64,000 nt of DNA, taken from contig QEOQ01000226.1 of the NCBI GenBank assembly GCA_010279815.1, positions 1,441,210 through 1,505,209 of the forward strand, written 5' to 3'. Origin of the DNA: Brachionus plicatilis (taxonomy: Eukaryota; Rotifera; Eurotatoria; Ploima; Brachionidae). Of this stretch, positions 46,716 through 58,256 are shown one piece after another. Position 1 is the first letter of the stretch, and every line of letters begins with the position of its first letter. Both the position numbers and the translations under genes were made by a program. The notes under the pieces were generated by a model, which was not told the origin of the DNA, searched no databases, and saw only the letters and a list, made by a program, of their open reading frames with translations.

Positions 46716-48782
46716 TAATTATTCATAAATTGGGTAAAATTTTCAAATATTTTTCATATCTATTTTGGCAAAATTTGTATTTTTTTAACTTATATAATCT
46801 TTGTAAATTATTATTTTTAATAAACAGTATTTAACAATAATAAATTTATCCTTTTATCATTCAAATAAAGGTAACCACACCTTTCTTGGTTTCTTTTTAG
46901 CGTAAATCAGAGCCATAACATAACCTAAAGCCAAAATACACTTTGTTTTCTTCTTTGTAGTAAAATTTGTTTTTGATTGCTAGTCAAAAACATTTACATT
47001 AAACTTTGCGCTTTTAGCCTCGGGTGTCAACGACCATTTAAAAGTGTTGAACTTTTAGTTGAAATTGATTTTGGACCCGATAATTATAAAAATTTAAATA
47101 TTTAAAATCAAAAGGCTCTCTTTGTTTGCTTCATAAAATATTTGCTATAAATACTCACTACAAGGCTAATCAGTTAAAGGATCAGATGGCTACCGCCTGT
47201 TTAATTATCCTTAGACTGTGAAGAAATCTTAAAAGAGATATTCAGCCACAACAAAAAAATTCTACTCTTCTTCAGCAAACTCACATAAAATTGGAATAAA
47301 ATACAAACTTTTTAAAAAAGGCTTCTCATAAAGTATCTACCAGTTTAAAAGACTGCTCATCTGTAACTTTGGTATAGAAAAAACTTAATATAAAACTTAA
47401 AAAATTTAGTGAATAATCAGTACGATGAACGTGTATCACAGAAATAAAATATTAATAAGTTAAGAAAGTGAATGTTTCTTGATTTACAAGTATTAAAAAA
47501 AAAAATATCATACTTATCTTTTTGATATTGTCCTGTATATTTGAAAGTTCATTAACTTCTGATTTATATGATAAAAATATTAATCAGTTACATTTTTTCA
47601 AATAAATAGTCTTTACAGACTATGATTAAAGTTAACTATCCCGCATTGAAAAATAAAATGAAGTAATTTGGGCTAAATTTAGAAATTTTTTTATAAAAAT
47701 AGTTAAATTTATTTTTATACAGATAATTTTAGAAACTTTTTAAGCTTTTATTTAAAAAAATCCAGAAATTCTGAAACTAAACAAGAAAATTACAATAAAA
47801 AAGCGAATTACAAAATAATTATATCTATCAAATTTAATTCAGCTAAATTTATTTATTTCTTTAACTTAATTTATCTTTAAAAAATTAAAAAATTTAGTAA
47901 ACTTTATTTAACAAAATAATTTAAAATTCTGAATTATTATTATTAATAAAATTAATAAATAACTCACTAAAAAGGTTGAAACATGACGAATAATAAAAGT
48001 CTCCATACATCTCATTTATTTTATCTGTAGCTCTCTTATAATTTCTCCTTTATTCATTTCTCTTCTGTAGTAATTACCTTGGTCGCGGCTTACATAACTT
48101 CACTAAAAAAATATCCTTAAGGCTTCGATATTAAGTAAAAAAAATGGGATAAAAAAGATATTGAAATAAGTTATATCTCCAATGGTTTACATATAAGATT
48201 TGAATAAAATAAAAAAAAATAAAAGACATTTAAAGAATAACCTATTAAAGCTAATGGTATAGTTAATTTCAGTGAAAGCATATACAGTGTAGTTAAAAAA
48301 ATGTATATACGATCATCTAATTCTCAATCTTTTAAAAATTTACAAAATTTTTGGAACAACTGATTTAAAAAGAATACGAAATAATGATAATACAAATTAC
48401 TTTTATATTTGATTGTATCTTCCAAATAGATATATTATTTTATATATATGAAAATTATGAAATTTTTATTATTGAAAAATTCATTTTCTTATGTTAGTCT
48501 TGAAATACCTGTAAACTTATTTCAATACTCAAATATTTTTGTTTGCAAATATATTTAAAAAAATTAAGATTTTATAAACTTATTTGTGGTTATAAATTTT
48601 TATTATTTTGACTCCTTCAGACAAAAAAAATTAATTAATTATGAAAATTCATCATTATAAAAAAAAAAAATTTCTGAAATACTGCACAAAAAATACTAGA
48701 AAATGTAAAAATATGAAAATTAAAAAATATAAAATTATTTACATTTTGCCTGCTTTCGTTTGTTATCGCGTTATTTAAATAA

Positions 48783-49240
48783 TTTTTTTTTTTCATTATT
48801 TATCTAATTATATATAATTTATATCATTTTAATCTTTTTTTTGTTTGTTTAAGCTTTATCTCTCATTATTTGTTTACTTTAAATCATTAAAAGTTTTGTT
48901 TTAAAATTTTAGTAAAAAATAAAATTACGAATTTCAGTTGTTTTAAAGTCATTTTTGCTTTAAATAAAAATTTTATTATAGTATTTAATTCAGCTCTTCA
49001 GAATAAAATTAAATTAATGCATATAATTAATGTTATTGGGAAGTATTGATTACTGATGTTTATATCTATTTAAAAATGTGTATTTAGTGATGTAAGACTA
49101 TTTGGTGAATGATAATATTTCATTTTAAGTAGAAGAATTCAAAAAACGTTTAAAATCTCAAATTTCACTCCTACAAAAATCAAAATGCACAATAGGTATT
49201 CAATTTTTAAAAAGGTTCAAGTATTGTTCGATTATAGATA
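48783..49240 (+). pseudogene. Second micro-exon gene 5' copy (P3), decayed
   Basis: After the last exon of the broken gene, an upstream region recurs (about 49010-49182: AATGTTATTGGGAAGTATTG, AATATTTCATTTTAAGTAGA) and then an exon-1-like ATG at 49183 (MHNRYSIFKK). One base is missing before the GTATTG donor, breaking phase. Downstream exons are replaced by GGTTCGG-rich sequence at about 49240. A mirror copy exists near 60475-60680 minus. Confidence 0.65.
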
Positions 49241-49560
49241 AACAGTCGGTATTTCAAAAACGAAAAGGCCACTATGGTCGCGACCCAAAACCGAGTCATC
49301 AGCGGCGCAAAAACCAAACGAACCGTCCCAACCGAACCATCGATCGTACCGAACCGAACCATCTTACCGAACCATGTAAATTTATTGACTTGATGAACTA
49401 ATTTTAGCATTTTTATTTTTATATTTATTTTTATTTTTGTTATTTTAAAATTCACAAATATTTAACTAATAAAGTGAAGACTTTTTTGAAAATTGTTTTT
49501 TGTTGAACCTATTGAACCGATAGCACCGACAGGACGGTCCAAATGTCTATGTCATAAATA
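49240..49560. repeat. CCGAACC-rich segment (GGTTCGG on minus)
   Basis: GC-rich for this window. It holds many CCGAACC/GAACCG words between 49300 and 49375 and a second group (GAACCTATTGAACCGATAGC) near 49504-49525. The mirror copy is at about 60120-60450. Open frames here (82 codons on each copy) are low complexity and I do not call them genes. It may be a small hAT-like non-autonomous element, as such elements often have repeated subterminal motifs. Confidence 0.5.
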
Positions 49561-50289
49561 TGCGGTAATTAATTTATTTATTTCTATTTTATCATTTTAT
49601 TTATTTAATCTATTATACAAGAATTACGTAAATTACGTATAATGGAAACATTTTATGGTTAAAAATATTTAATATTCTATTAGAGTTAAGTTCAAAAATA
49701 GAAAAGCTAAAATTTGACTTTTTTTCTATTTCTTAATTAACTCTACAATTATTTTTAATTTTTTTTTTGAGAGCAAAGAAAATTTTTTTGTTAGAGTAAA
49801 AGTTTAATTTTGGGCTTTACTCTAAGAGTCGTGAACAAGAGTTTACGGTAACTCGTTCAGATATAATAATAAATTCCGTTGAAATTCACCGTTGAAAAAC
49901 TGAATCTCGTCTGTTTGGTGAGGTTAAGTTGGTCATAGTTCACATATTTTACGATAAATTATTACGTATAATGGAAACATTTTATTGTTAAAAATATTTA
50001 ATATTCAAAAATGCGGTCTACTTTTTGACGACAACTGGACAACGCTATAATATGATTATAGAAGAAGTTTTTTAGCCAGAACAAGTACAACTACTTTTAA
50101 GCCGATCATTTTTATCGATTTAAATTCTAGTAATTAATTCTAAATCTGTTTTCTAAATTATATAAAAAATTAGCTTTTTTGAAATTAAAAGTAAATTAAA
50201 TTTTGAACGAGAGCTCTAAAACAAGAGCTAGATGACTTTTTCTTTTTTTGCAATAATGCTTAGGTAATTCTCTTAAACCATCCGACCGC

Positions 50290-50330
50290 GTTCCGTGTTT
50301 TAGTAAAAAACAGGTGTTTTAGCATAAGCC
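50290..50330. repeat. Solo MULE terminus, relative of 34520-34560
   Basis: GTTCCGTGTTTTAGTAAAAAACAGG...GTTTTAGCATAAGCC matches the end of the 4656-base MULE with an internal deletion of about 7 bases. No partner TIR was found nearby. Confidence 0.7.
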
Positions 50331-51226
50331 TTTGGCTCGATACAATAAACAAAAAAAAATAAAATTTATCATTTGCACAACTAATCTTTGCGGATAACAT
50401 ATTTTGATCTTAAAAATGTCTGCAAAAAACAGTGCTGATTTGATGCTTGGGATTTTAGTAATTTTAAGTAATTTTTCATAATTTAACATTTTCTTACATA
50501 ATTTTTCAAAAAATTACTTTAAATTACCTAAAACCCTAGTATGAAATCAGCACTTTATTTTAGAATAGTTAATATCTTTCTTTTAAATATTTTAATAATT
50601 GTCTAATCAATTTATTCGAACATTATGGAAGAGTTATAAGATCTTTTTTGTGTCACTTAATGTTGTGTCAGCTAAAATATTTCAAATAAAAGTCTTTAAA
50701 TATCTAGGTCATTGATTAAAAATTTTCAGTCATTAGTTGTGTCAGACTTTTTTCAGATTTTTTTGCTGAATTTGGAGAAATTTGTTTTTTACATATTATT
50801 CAAATCTTGAAGATCATCAAACTTTTACTTAAAATTAAAGCTTGATTTTACTTTAATTTGAAAAAAAAATCATTCACACGGGTATTGATTTCACAGTATA
50901 TTTCTAGACTTACAAAAACAGAAACTAGTTTCTTTCTAAGTTGATATTAAAAAATACTGCTATGTTAAATTTGTCAATTTAATTTTTTAGTTCTCCAAAT
51001 TGGTAAACTTTGGAACAAAACTTGAAAAATATTCTAAATATTCCGAATAAAGTTTAAACAAGGTATCTTTATTTATAAAAATTAAAAAAATTTATAGATC
51101 TAATCAAAAATTAAACAGAGGCAAATTTTCTATGCAAATCCTATGTTCCTCTTTCTGATGAAAATTTATTTTGTTATTAAAAAGAAAAATTATCTGAAGA
51201 AAGAAATAACGGCAATTCCAGAATAC
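50331..51226. other. AT-rich stretch without recognisable features
   Basis: Nothing supportable as a gene or element, apart from a loose inverted pair (AGTGCTGATTT at 50429 and AAATCAGCACT at 50545, followed by TTAGTAATTTTAAGTAAT-like words) that may be a small hairpin element. Confidence 0.45.
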
Positions 51227-51694
51227 CTTTTGAGCAGACATTTTCACTCAAAAAAAGCTGTTTTTGAGAGTGAGTTTGAGTGACACTCACTCAACTCACA
51301 CTGAAAATAATATTTCAAGTAAAAAATATTCCTTAAATTCACAAATGTAAGCATAGAAAAGTTGGCAAAGTACTTGATAATTTGAATTGAAACTTTTTAA
51401 AAAACGCATCCGGTTCAATCCCCTATATTTACTGAAAAAATTTTAGCCAATTTGAAAAAATGAAGTTTTTATTTTATTTAGCTTATGTATCATTCATACA
51501 AAACATGATAGATAACGATATTTTTCATTATTTTAAAATCATGTTTATCCAGGTAAAAAATTAATTATCCAATTAGATTTCCTATCATTGAGCCGAAAAA
51601 AAGCTTATAAATATTCAAATATTTATTTATTTGTTTATTTAAGCTTCAAAAACATTTTTCTCAAACTTAATTAAATAAATCAGATAACCTCTAA

Positions 51695-52018
51695 AATGAC
51701 TGTTCACGCATTTAAAGTTAAAGTTATGGAAAGCCAAACTGATAAACTTTTGGAACGTATTATTCACAAGTTTTGTGGCTGAATTCATGTTGTACAATTA
51801 AATAAAATTCAATCAAATAAAATAATGGGCAATAAAGTGATAAAAGAAGTACACTAATTATTGTTTTTTTTTATAATTTTAAGTTTTTTTTATTTTTTAG
51901 TTTGAAATAGGTGAAGTAATTGACTGTATTTTCACCTACTACAAAAAACCATATGTTCTTAAATGTGAAGTTAATGAGTTTATTCAGTCATCAGAAATTT
52001 TACCAGATGAGTCTTAGT
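51695..52018 (+). other. Small open pieces upstream of the hAT transposase
   Basis: Two short frames: 51695-51781 (MTVHAFKVKVMESQTDKLLE...) and about 51901-52018 (FEIGEVIDCIFTYYKKPYVL...), separated by an intron-like AT tract ending TTTTTTAG. They could be 5' exons of the transposase transcript or a second gene of the element. No known domain is seen. Confidence 0.35.
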
Positions 52019-52201
52019 CTGAAATCCCGACTGAATCTCAAACTGAAACCCAGATTTCACTTAGACACGGAAAAAACTCAAAACGAGATATTTTAATTAA
52101 TAAAAAGGAAAATTATTGATTAAAACTTCTTAAAAGGTGAAAATACATTTAAAAAAACATGTATCGTCTATTTTTTTGAGGTCCCTTCTCATTTTGTTTC
52201 A

Positions 52202-54456
52202 ATGCCAAAAGACAAAAATTTGGTTTTTGTTTGTAAAATCTGCAAAAGCAAATGCTTTGCCCCTTTTAACAAACTCAGTTACCTAAACCAACACCTGAAA
52301 CTGCAACATTTAGATGTACTTTCTAATTGGTTTGATCGATACAACAAATTTATGAACAAAGATTCAGATTCTAAATTTTTGAATGAAAAAATGCTTCAAT
52401 TTATTAAGTGGTTCGTGGTAAGCAATAGCAGTTTTAATAATTTGAAAATTCCATATCTTCGAAATATATTAGATAAAACTCTGAATATACCAAGCTATTA
52501 CAGCTTTAGAAGCAAATTATTGCCTTGTGTTCTAGATAAGCTTTATTTTGCTATCGAAAATAAGCTTAAGGAGGCAGTTTCAGTTAGTTTGGTTCTTGAT
52601 TTGTGGACAAATAATTTCAACACTGATTTTATTGCATGCGCTGCAATGCTAAGTTATAAAACAATGGAAAAAGAGAGTCTTGTAATAGGAATGACACCGA
52701 TGCCTGGTAGACACACTTCTGCAAATATAAATAAGGCATTATTGAAGCTATTACAAAGATATAACTTTAATCGAAAAAAAATTCATGGTAATAAATATTT
52801 AATCATTAATTTAATTAAAAAACTCTTTTTGTTTCAATTTTTCAGGTACTGTTTGTGATGAAGGAAGTAGTCTTGTCAAACTCTTTTCCCAAATAGATTT
52901 TAGTATCGAAGAGTATGATATTGAAAAAATACTGATGAGAAAAGTAATTGTGTTTTTTAACTTTTATGAAATTATTTATTAATTTTTTTAAGATTTTGAT
53001 GAACCTGCTTTTGTAGACGAATATATTTATCAAGAGAATGAAGAAGCCCAAATTACAGAAAATTATTCCGATGATGATTCCACAGCAGAATTTGACAAAG
53101 TTTATAACATACCAAAAGTGTCATCAACTGACGAGGATATTATTGAAATATTTCAAGAGTTTCAAGAGCTGAATTACAAGTATGAAATAAGTTCTAATGG
53201 TGTTAACAGATCAAGCATAATTGAAAATACAAAGAAAATTCGGATCGATATAATTGAGGAATATGATTTAACAAAAAGTGAACCATTAATCGAGAAAGAG
53301 GTCGAATTGGGCGTTAATAAAGTACCTAGATTTTCATGTGCTTGCCACAAGGCAAATTTGGCCGTTCGTCATGCCATATCAATGCATAAAATTGGAGATG
53401 ACTTGAAAAAACTGAATCTAGTTAATAGTCATATAAGAAAATCAATTCAGTTGAATAAAATATTTAATAAATCAAAAGCAAGACTTCGTCTTGAAAACGC
53501 TACAAGGTGGTCTTCAGCTTTTTTGATGTTAGAATCGGTAAAAAGGGCTTATGATAAAGAATTATTCAACGAAGAAAATGAAGATCTCATATGTCCACTT
53601 AGCCTAAAAGAAGTAGAGACCTATTTACAAATTTTAAGGCCTGCATATCGATTCTCATTGACGTTTCAGAATAGTTTTTCATCGATATCGCATTTAATTC
53701 CAAGCTTAAAGAGAATTTTTTTTAGCTGGGAGAATATGGATTTAGAACCTGAATTTGAAAGATTGGCTATTCTTTTAGTTGTCTGCTTTAAAGAAAAATT
53801 AAAATACGAGTTGGAATCAGAAATATATCAGGTTGATAATTTCTTCTAAATGTTAATAAATATTTTTAATTTTAAAAATTCCATTTTTTTGTAGGCAGCT
53901 ACTGTTCTTAACCTGGCTATAGTTAAAAGTTGGATTGAAGAAGAATTTTGTCAGAATCTGGTTAGAAAAGGCCTTCATTCTCTGAAATTGGTTTACTTGA
54001 GGTTTTTCTTTGATGATACTGATAATGACAAGGACACAATCGCTTTAGAATCGCCTCAACCAACAATTCAACAGACAGACAATGAAGCAATGTTTTTTGA
54101 TGAGTTAATGAGAGATGGTGCAATGAAAAAAAAAATATTGAAACTGAAATTTATAAGATCGAAGTTGAACTTGAAAGGGAAATTTTAAATTGGCAGACAT
54201 TCTAAACCGAACTGAGATTTTAGTAAAAACTACAAACATGGCTTTTTGGAATCAATACATGGATGAAATGCCAAGACTAGCAAGATTGGCTTTGGTACTA
54301 TTAAACATTCATGTTTCAAGTGCATTTATTGAAAGATTCTTCAGTATATGCGGAATAATATGCAAAAAAAATAGTGGAAACATGAAGGATGAATTAATTA
54401 TTACCAGAAGCATGCTAAAGGCTAACATGAAGATTTTAGATGATTTATCAGTATAA
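52202..54456 (+). pseudogene. hAT-family transposase with BED zinc finger, frameshifted
   Basis: Transposase for the surrounding element. 52202-52787 gives a BED finger (CKICKSKCF...HLKLQH, C-x2-C and H-x4-H) and VLDLWTNNFNTDFIACAAM, holding the first catalytic Asp. 52846-52943 gives TVCDEGSSLVKLF (second Asp). 52993-53831 gives FSCACHKANLAVRHA and ATRWSSAFLMLESVKRAY. From 53895 the protein continues to the dimerisation block LARLALVLLNIHVSSAFIER-FFSICG. Defects: the 52943/52993 junction does not keep phase, a frame change sits at an A run near 54124, and another near 54185. This copy is probably inactive. Confidence 0.88.
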
Positions 54457-54800
54457 AAAAATTATTTTAATGAATTTTAAAATTATTAGAAAGAAGATTT
54501 ATTAAAATCGTTTAAATAAGACATAAATATTTGATAGATTTTTTTATTTATTTACTATTAAAAGATAAACAAATATATTTATTATATTTGAATAAATTTT
54601 TTAATTATATTATAAAGTGTCTCACCTTTTCTAACGAAAAGATTTATAATTTTTTCACGCAAATTTTTGCGTGATTGAGTGTTAGTTGAGTGTTTCACGC
54701 AAAAAATTTGCGTGAATGAGTTTGAGTGTGAGTTTAGTGGGTGTCACTCAAACTCACACTCATACTCAAAAAAAATTGCGTGAAATTGTCTGCTTTTGAG

Positions 54801-55040
54801 AAAATTTTTAAAACAATTTCCATGAAAAAAAAGCTAAAAATGGCATTTCGAAATTTTTGGCCAGACAAATGACCGTTGACCAAAAAGTTGAAAGTATTTT
54901 TGACAATCTTTATCATAAGTGTTTTCAAAACAACGGTCAAAAAATGACCACAAAAACATCTCGCCAAATGCACCTGTTATTTCTAACAATTTCCACAAAT
55001 ATTAAATAACGTCCCGTTACTCGCATATTTAAAGCTCTGC
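54801..55040. other. Short spacer after the hAT element
   Basis: Nothing recognised, except an imperfect inverted pair around AAAATGACC...GACCGTTGACC words. Confidence 0.4.
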
Positions 55041-55055
55041 TTCATCTAGTAAATT

Positions 55056-55572
55056 AATATTCAACAGTTGAAAAACTGAATCTCGTCTGTGGTGAGGTTA
55101 AGTTTGTCATAGTTCACATATTTTACGATCAATTATTGTTCTCGTGTTTGTGAACTTTAATTTATTTATTTCTATTTTATCATTTTATTTATTTAATCTA
55201 TTATACAAGAGTTACGTAAATTACGTATAATGGAAACATTTTATGGTTAAAAATATTTAATATTCTATTAGAGTTAAGTTCAAAAATAGAAAAGCTAAAA
55301 TTTGACTTTTTTTCTATTTCTTAATTAACTCTACAATTATTTTTAATTTTTTTTTTGAGAGCAAAGAAAATTTTTTTGTTAGAGTAAAAGTTTAATTTTG
55401 GGCTTTACTCTAAGAGTCGTGAACAAGAGTTTACGGTAACTCGTTCAGATATAATAATAAATTAATATTCAACCGTTGAAAAACTGAATCTCGTCTGTTT
55501 GGTGAGGTTAAGTTGGTCATAGTTCACATATTTTACGATAAATTATTGTTCTCGTGTTTGTGAACTTTAAGT
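55056..55572. repeat. Partial tandem duplication, about 404-base period
   Basis: The block AATATTCAACAGTTGAAAAAC...GTGTTTGTGAACTTTAA at about 55056-55160 recurs at about 55460-55572. Together with the intervening ATTTATTTATTTCTATTTTA... sequence they form one full and one partial unit. The same unit appears at 49560-49975, so the hAT and adjacent DNA (50020-55055) lie between tandem copies. Confidence 0.8.
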
Positions 55573-55905
55573 TCACCTAATTTTTCTGATCGCGAAAAGT
55601 TGATCAAATCTTAAATAGGTTAAAAACCTTAAGACCATGAGAAAAAATTGAATAAAATAGCTATTTAAAAGAATGCCTAGTTCTCGATACCGATATAAAA
55701 ATAAACAATAATTGAATTTAATAATTTTTGTTTTTTTTTTAATTTCAAGGATCTTAGTAAAGGCATTTGCTCTCTTCTTATCGATCTGGTATTACCTTTT
55801 CACAATCCAAAAATACCCAAATGCCTTCTCTTCCCGGGTAGAAAATTACGCCATGTTTTACGCATAAAACGTCTTTAAAAAAAGTTACCCGTAATTATAT
55901 ATGTC
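55161..55905 (+). repeat. Left inner arm of foldback structure
   Basis: About 745 bases that are the near-exact reverse complement of 59358-60104. The inner end carries CCCGGGTAGAAAATTACG and TTACCCGTAATTATATATGT. The word CAAAAATACCCAAATGCC is repeated just inside (55906-55925), so a short direct duplication marks the junction. Confidence 0.93.
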
Positions 55906-57416
55906 AAAAATACCCAAATGCCCTCTCTTCTTAAATCTCGGAACAAGAATTGTTCAACTAAAAGATTAACCATAGTTTACCTAACCAATCAGAAAAACTT
56001 TGTTTTTTTCTCTTAAAAATTTTTACTTTGGTGATTATTTAAAGCTAGAAAAAAAAAGTTCTTCAAGCTTGCCATATTAACTTAAAATTGTTTTTTTATT
56101 TAAAAAAATATCTGTTACCTCGAGCTTTTTCAATTCTTTTTCCAACAATGGAAAGTTTCTGTTATTCAAACACAAAAAATTAATCTATATTGTTTTAAAC
56201 ATATTATTATTTATATATTTTTTTTATTTAATATTTATTATCGAATATTTTATTTTTATTTTTAATAGAGTTTTGTCTGATTTTTTTCTCGCATTTACTA
56301 CTTATGTCCATTTTTTTGCCAATTATTAACCTTCTTGAGAAAACATTCACTTCAAAAGCACATACATATCACTTTAAGATCACTTTCAGCTTTTAGGTTT
56401 GATGAGCATGGCATTACGATTGGTCCCTTTTCTGGTCTCTTTATTACAGCTTCCTTTTGTAATGCCGATGGATGGGTTTTTTCCTGTTAATGAGACAGAG
56501 AAGTGAAATATACCAGGATGTTATTATGCGGACGCCTTTACCCTAAATACCTTAATAAATCCCTATGGGACTTATGCAGTCGCGTATATATGACTCATTC
56601 AGCTAGAGCCTGGAACCAATCAGTTGGTTCTGTTTATAGTCTGTTGGTCAGCAACTGACTTGAACTATCTTTTTCAGTTGGTTCCGATTAAAGAGTCACC
56701 TTTTCGGCAGCTCTTCGAAGCAGTAAGCCTACTACTTCTATCTTTTGATATTTATTGAAATATCCAAAAGATTATAGTTCTTGTTCAGAACTCTGAATGA
56801 CTTATTCAGTCTTCATTTACTTTAACGAGAGACTTAAAACTAAGCCACTCGGATATTAAAGGTAAAAGAAAAAGTAATGTTTATTTTGAATAATCTTTAT
56901 TTCAAATACTATATTATGTAAATTAAAAAATTTAAAGTTATATTTATGTTAAAAATTTAAAATAACAAATGAAGTCATTTTCTTCAACTTCATAACAATA
57001 AAATTAAAGTAAATTATAACAAATAAAATGTCGGGGAACATCTTCATTACACTTTGATTGAATTGCTAAAAATTAATTTTTTTCTAATTGAAATTTATTA
57101 ATTAGACAAATTGTGTCGTAATTTACTATCACTTTTTTACGCGTAAATTACTGGTTCAAATTTTGTAAAATTTTTCAAAATACTAATGAAATTTAGCAAT
57201 ATTTCCAGTTAAATTAATCAAAAAAATTAAGATAACGCGTTTTTAAAAAATAAATTCAGAAAAAACTGAAAATTACGCGTAATTTAAAAATAAATAAAAA
57301 AAATTGTCCATCAAAATTTTTATTTTAAAATAAAAAATTTTTGAAAATTATTTAATAGTATAATAATTTTTTTAATCCGAGCTATAATTACTGGTATAAC
57401 TTGAATAACTTTTTCT
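55906..57416. other. Foldback interior, left part
   Basis: Non-coding by eye. A region of near-normal composition at about 56350-56870 has no open frame, tRNA or known RNA fold that I can support. TTACGCGTAA-type words occur at about 57148, 57237 and 57277. Confidence 0.45.
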
Positions 57417-57935
57417 TCACGAGCTAGAAAAGGATTTGCTTGACAAAGGGTTTTTCTTTTTTCTTTTCTTCTCTTCTTCTCGGTCTTCATCTTCTTGTTC
57501 ATCACTTTCTATCTTCTTCTTATGTTCAGCTTTCTTTCGTTCTCTTCTCTCTTTTCTTCTATGGTCTTTTCTTTCTTTCTTCATTCTTGCTTTCATATGA
57601 CGCCCATAGTTATTCACAGAGCTTTTAACTGCTTTGCATACTTGATGAAGTGGCTTCTTATATTTCAAATGCGATATTTCAAATCAAACTTTCACTACCC
57701 CTGAAAAAGAAGAAGAACAACCAAAAAAATAAAATTAAAAAAAAATACTTTTAAGCTTTCCTAGTCTGTCTGGATCAATTAGCTTTTCTCTATTTGTTGA
57801 TGACCTGCGACTAGCCTTATCCCATAATATGCAATTGGCGAGTTCGTCTCGAGAAAATAAAACATCTGCTAATGCATATGCAAATAAATTAACTCTGTCA
57901 CCTTCAAGAGAAAGTAAGTCAACCAAATTATGCTT
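57417..57935 (-). pseudogene. BEN-domain-like protein gene with basic/acidic tail
   Basis: Two minus-strand exons. The first, 57749-57935, follows a TTTTTTAG acceptor and encodes VDLLSLEGDRVNLFAYALAD, VLFSRDELANCILWDK and LIDPDRLGKLK, in the order expected of a BEN domain (DNA/protein-binding domain of chromatin factors, also found in some viruses and mobile elements). After a 48-base GT-AG intron, 57417-57700 gives LKYKKPLHQVCKAVKSSVNN, then a long K/R/E-rich tail ending FSSS. One in-frame TGA near 57684 interrupts the domain, so this copy may be dead, or the acceptor differs. Upstream exons are not found. The BEN assignment is from pattern only. Confidence 0.6.
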
Positions 57936-58256
57936 CTAAAAAATATATATATATATATTTATGGACGTCTGTAAACTTCACCACAAATTTTAGAAAAAAA
58001 ATAACAAAATTGGTAATATTTTATCTTTTTTTTTTGAAATGTTACTGTTTCAAAAAATAACAAATAATTATATTCAATTTCCAATTTCAGAAATATGAAA
58101 CAATTAAATGAAAACCATATCAATCTTATAAAAATTATCACTTAAATATAAAAAACATAACTAATTTAGTACTCAATTAACAAAATAATTTTTAATTGAC
58201 ATATCTCACATTAAGATTTACTATAAATTATCTAACTTTATATCAATTCCATAAAA
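57936..58256. other. AT-rich stretch between the two small genes
   Basis: Contains an AT dinucleotide run (57940-57958) and no coding signal. Confidence 0.5.

Larger units (their letters stand above)
45371..48750. mobile_element. 3380-base MULE-like element with 163-base TIRs
   Basis: Termini GGCAAAATGTAAATAATTTT form TIRs at 45371-45534 and 48588-48750. The flanking 8-base direct repeat TGCTTTCG (45363-45370 and 48751-48758) is the target duplication. The empty site with a single TGCTTTCG exists at 60916-60925 in the inverted-duplication partner, proving the insertion. No transposase was found; interior pieces look like captured or decayed gene fragments. GG ends, long TIRs and an 8-base duplication favour a MULE; hAT is the alternative. 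Confidence 0.93.
44433..48782 (+). pseudogene. Micro-exon coiled-coil, tail-anchored protein gene, disrupted copy
   Basis: Same gene as 60896-61942 minus. Exons: 44433-44469, 44525-44548, 44598-44645, 44696-44728, 44789-44818, 44867-44899, 44955-44987, 45024-45050, 45099-45122, then the last exon 45300-45370 + 48759-48782. Internal exons are 24-48 bases, every one phase 1-1. The last exon encodes the C-terminal membrane segment, and a 3380-base TIR element has inserted after its codon for Ser (…SLLS). Reading into the insert would replace the tail. Only one copy of the 33-base exon ETRNVLHEDLE is present here. The start is the Met of MHDKPTTSKK. I infer loss of function for this copy. Confidence 0.8.
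44071..49975 (+). repeat. Left outer arm of a large inverted duplication (interrupted)
   Basis: Without the insertion 45371-48758 this arm is the reverse complement of about 59716-62297, with small indels and few substitutions by eye. It contains the broken micro-exon gene copy, a second 5' copy (P3) and GGTTCGG-rich DNA. It diverges at 49975, where duplicated ACGTATAATGG sequence replaces the partner sequence. Confidence 0.9.
51235..54792 (+). mobile_element. 3558-base hAT transposon with target duplication
   Basis: Termini CAGACATTTTCACTCAA and the complement of CAGACAATTTCACGCAA are short imperfect TIRs. The 8-base duplication CTTTTGAG flanks it (51227-51234 and 54793-54800). Subterminal zones on both sides carry dense GAGTG/CACTC words (51262-51300 and 54670-54775), as expected for hAT transposase binding sites. 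It contains a BED-finger hAT transposase on the plus strand. Confidence 0.95.

Noticed and set aside
49207..49455. 82-codon frame, identical at 60220-60468
   Set aside because: Identity comes from the inverted duplication; the peptide derives from AT filler and GGTTCGG repeats and begins outside any splice context.
51400..51440. Possible tRNA T-arm (GGTTCAATCCC)
   Set aside because: No matching acceptor, D or anticodon arms could be folded around it.
57440..57704. Plus-strand frames rich in S, F and L
   Set aside because: Antisense to the K/R/E-rich tail of the BEN-like gene.
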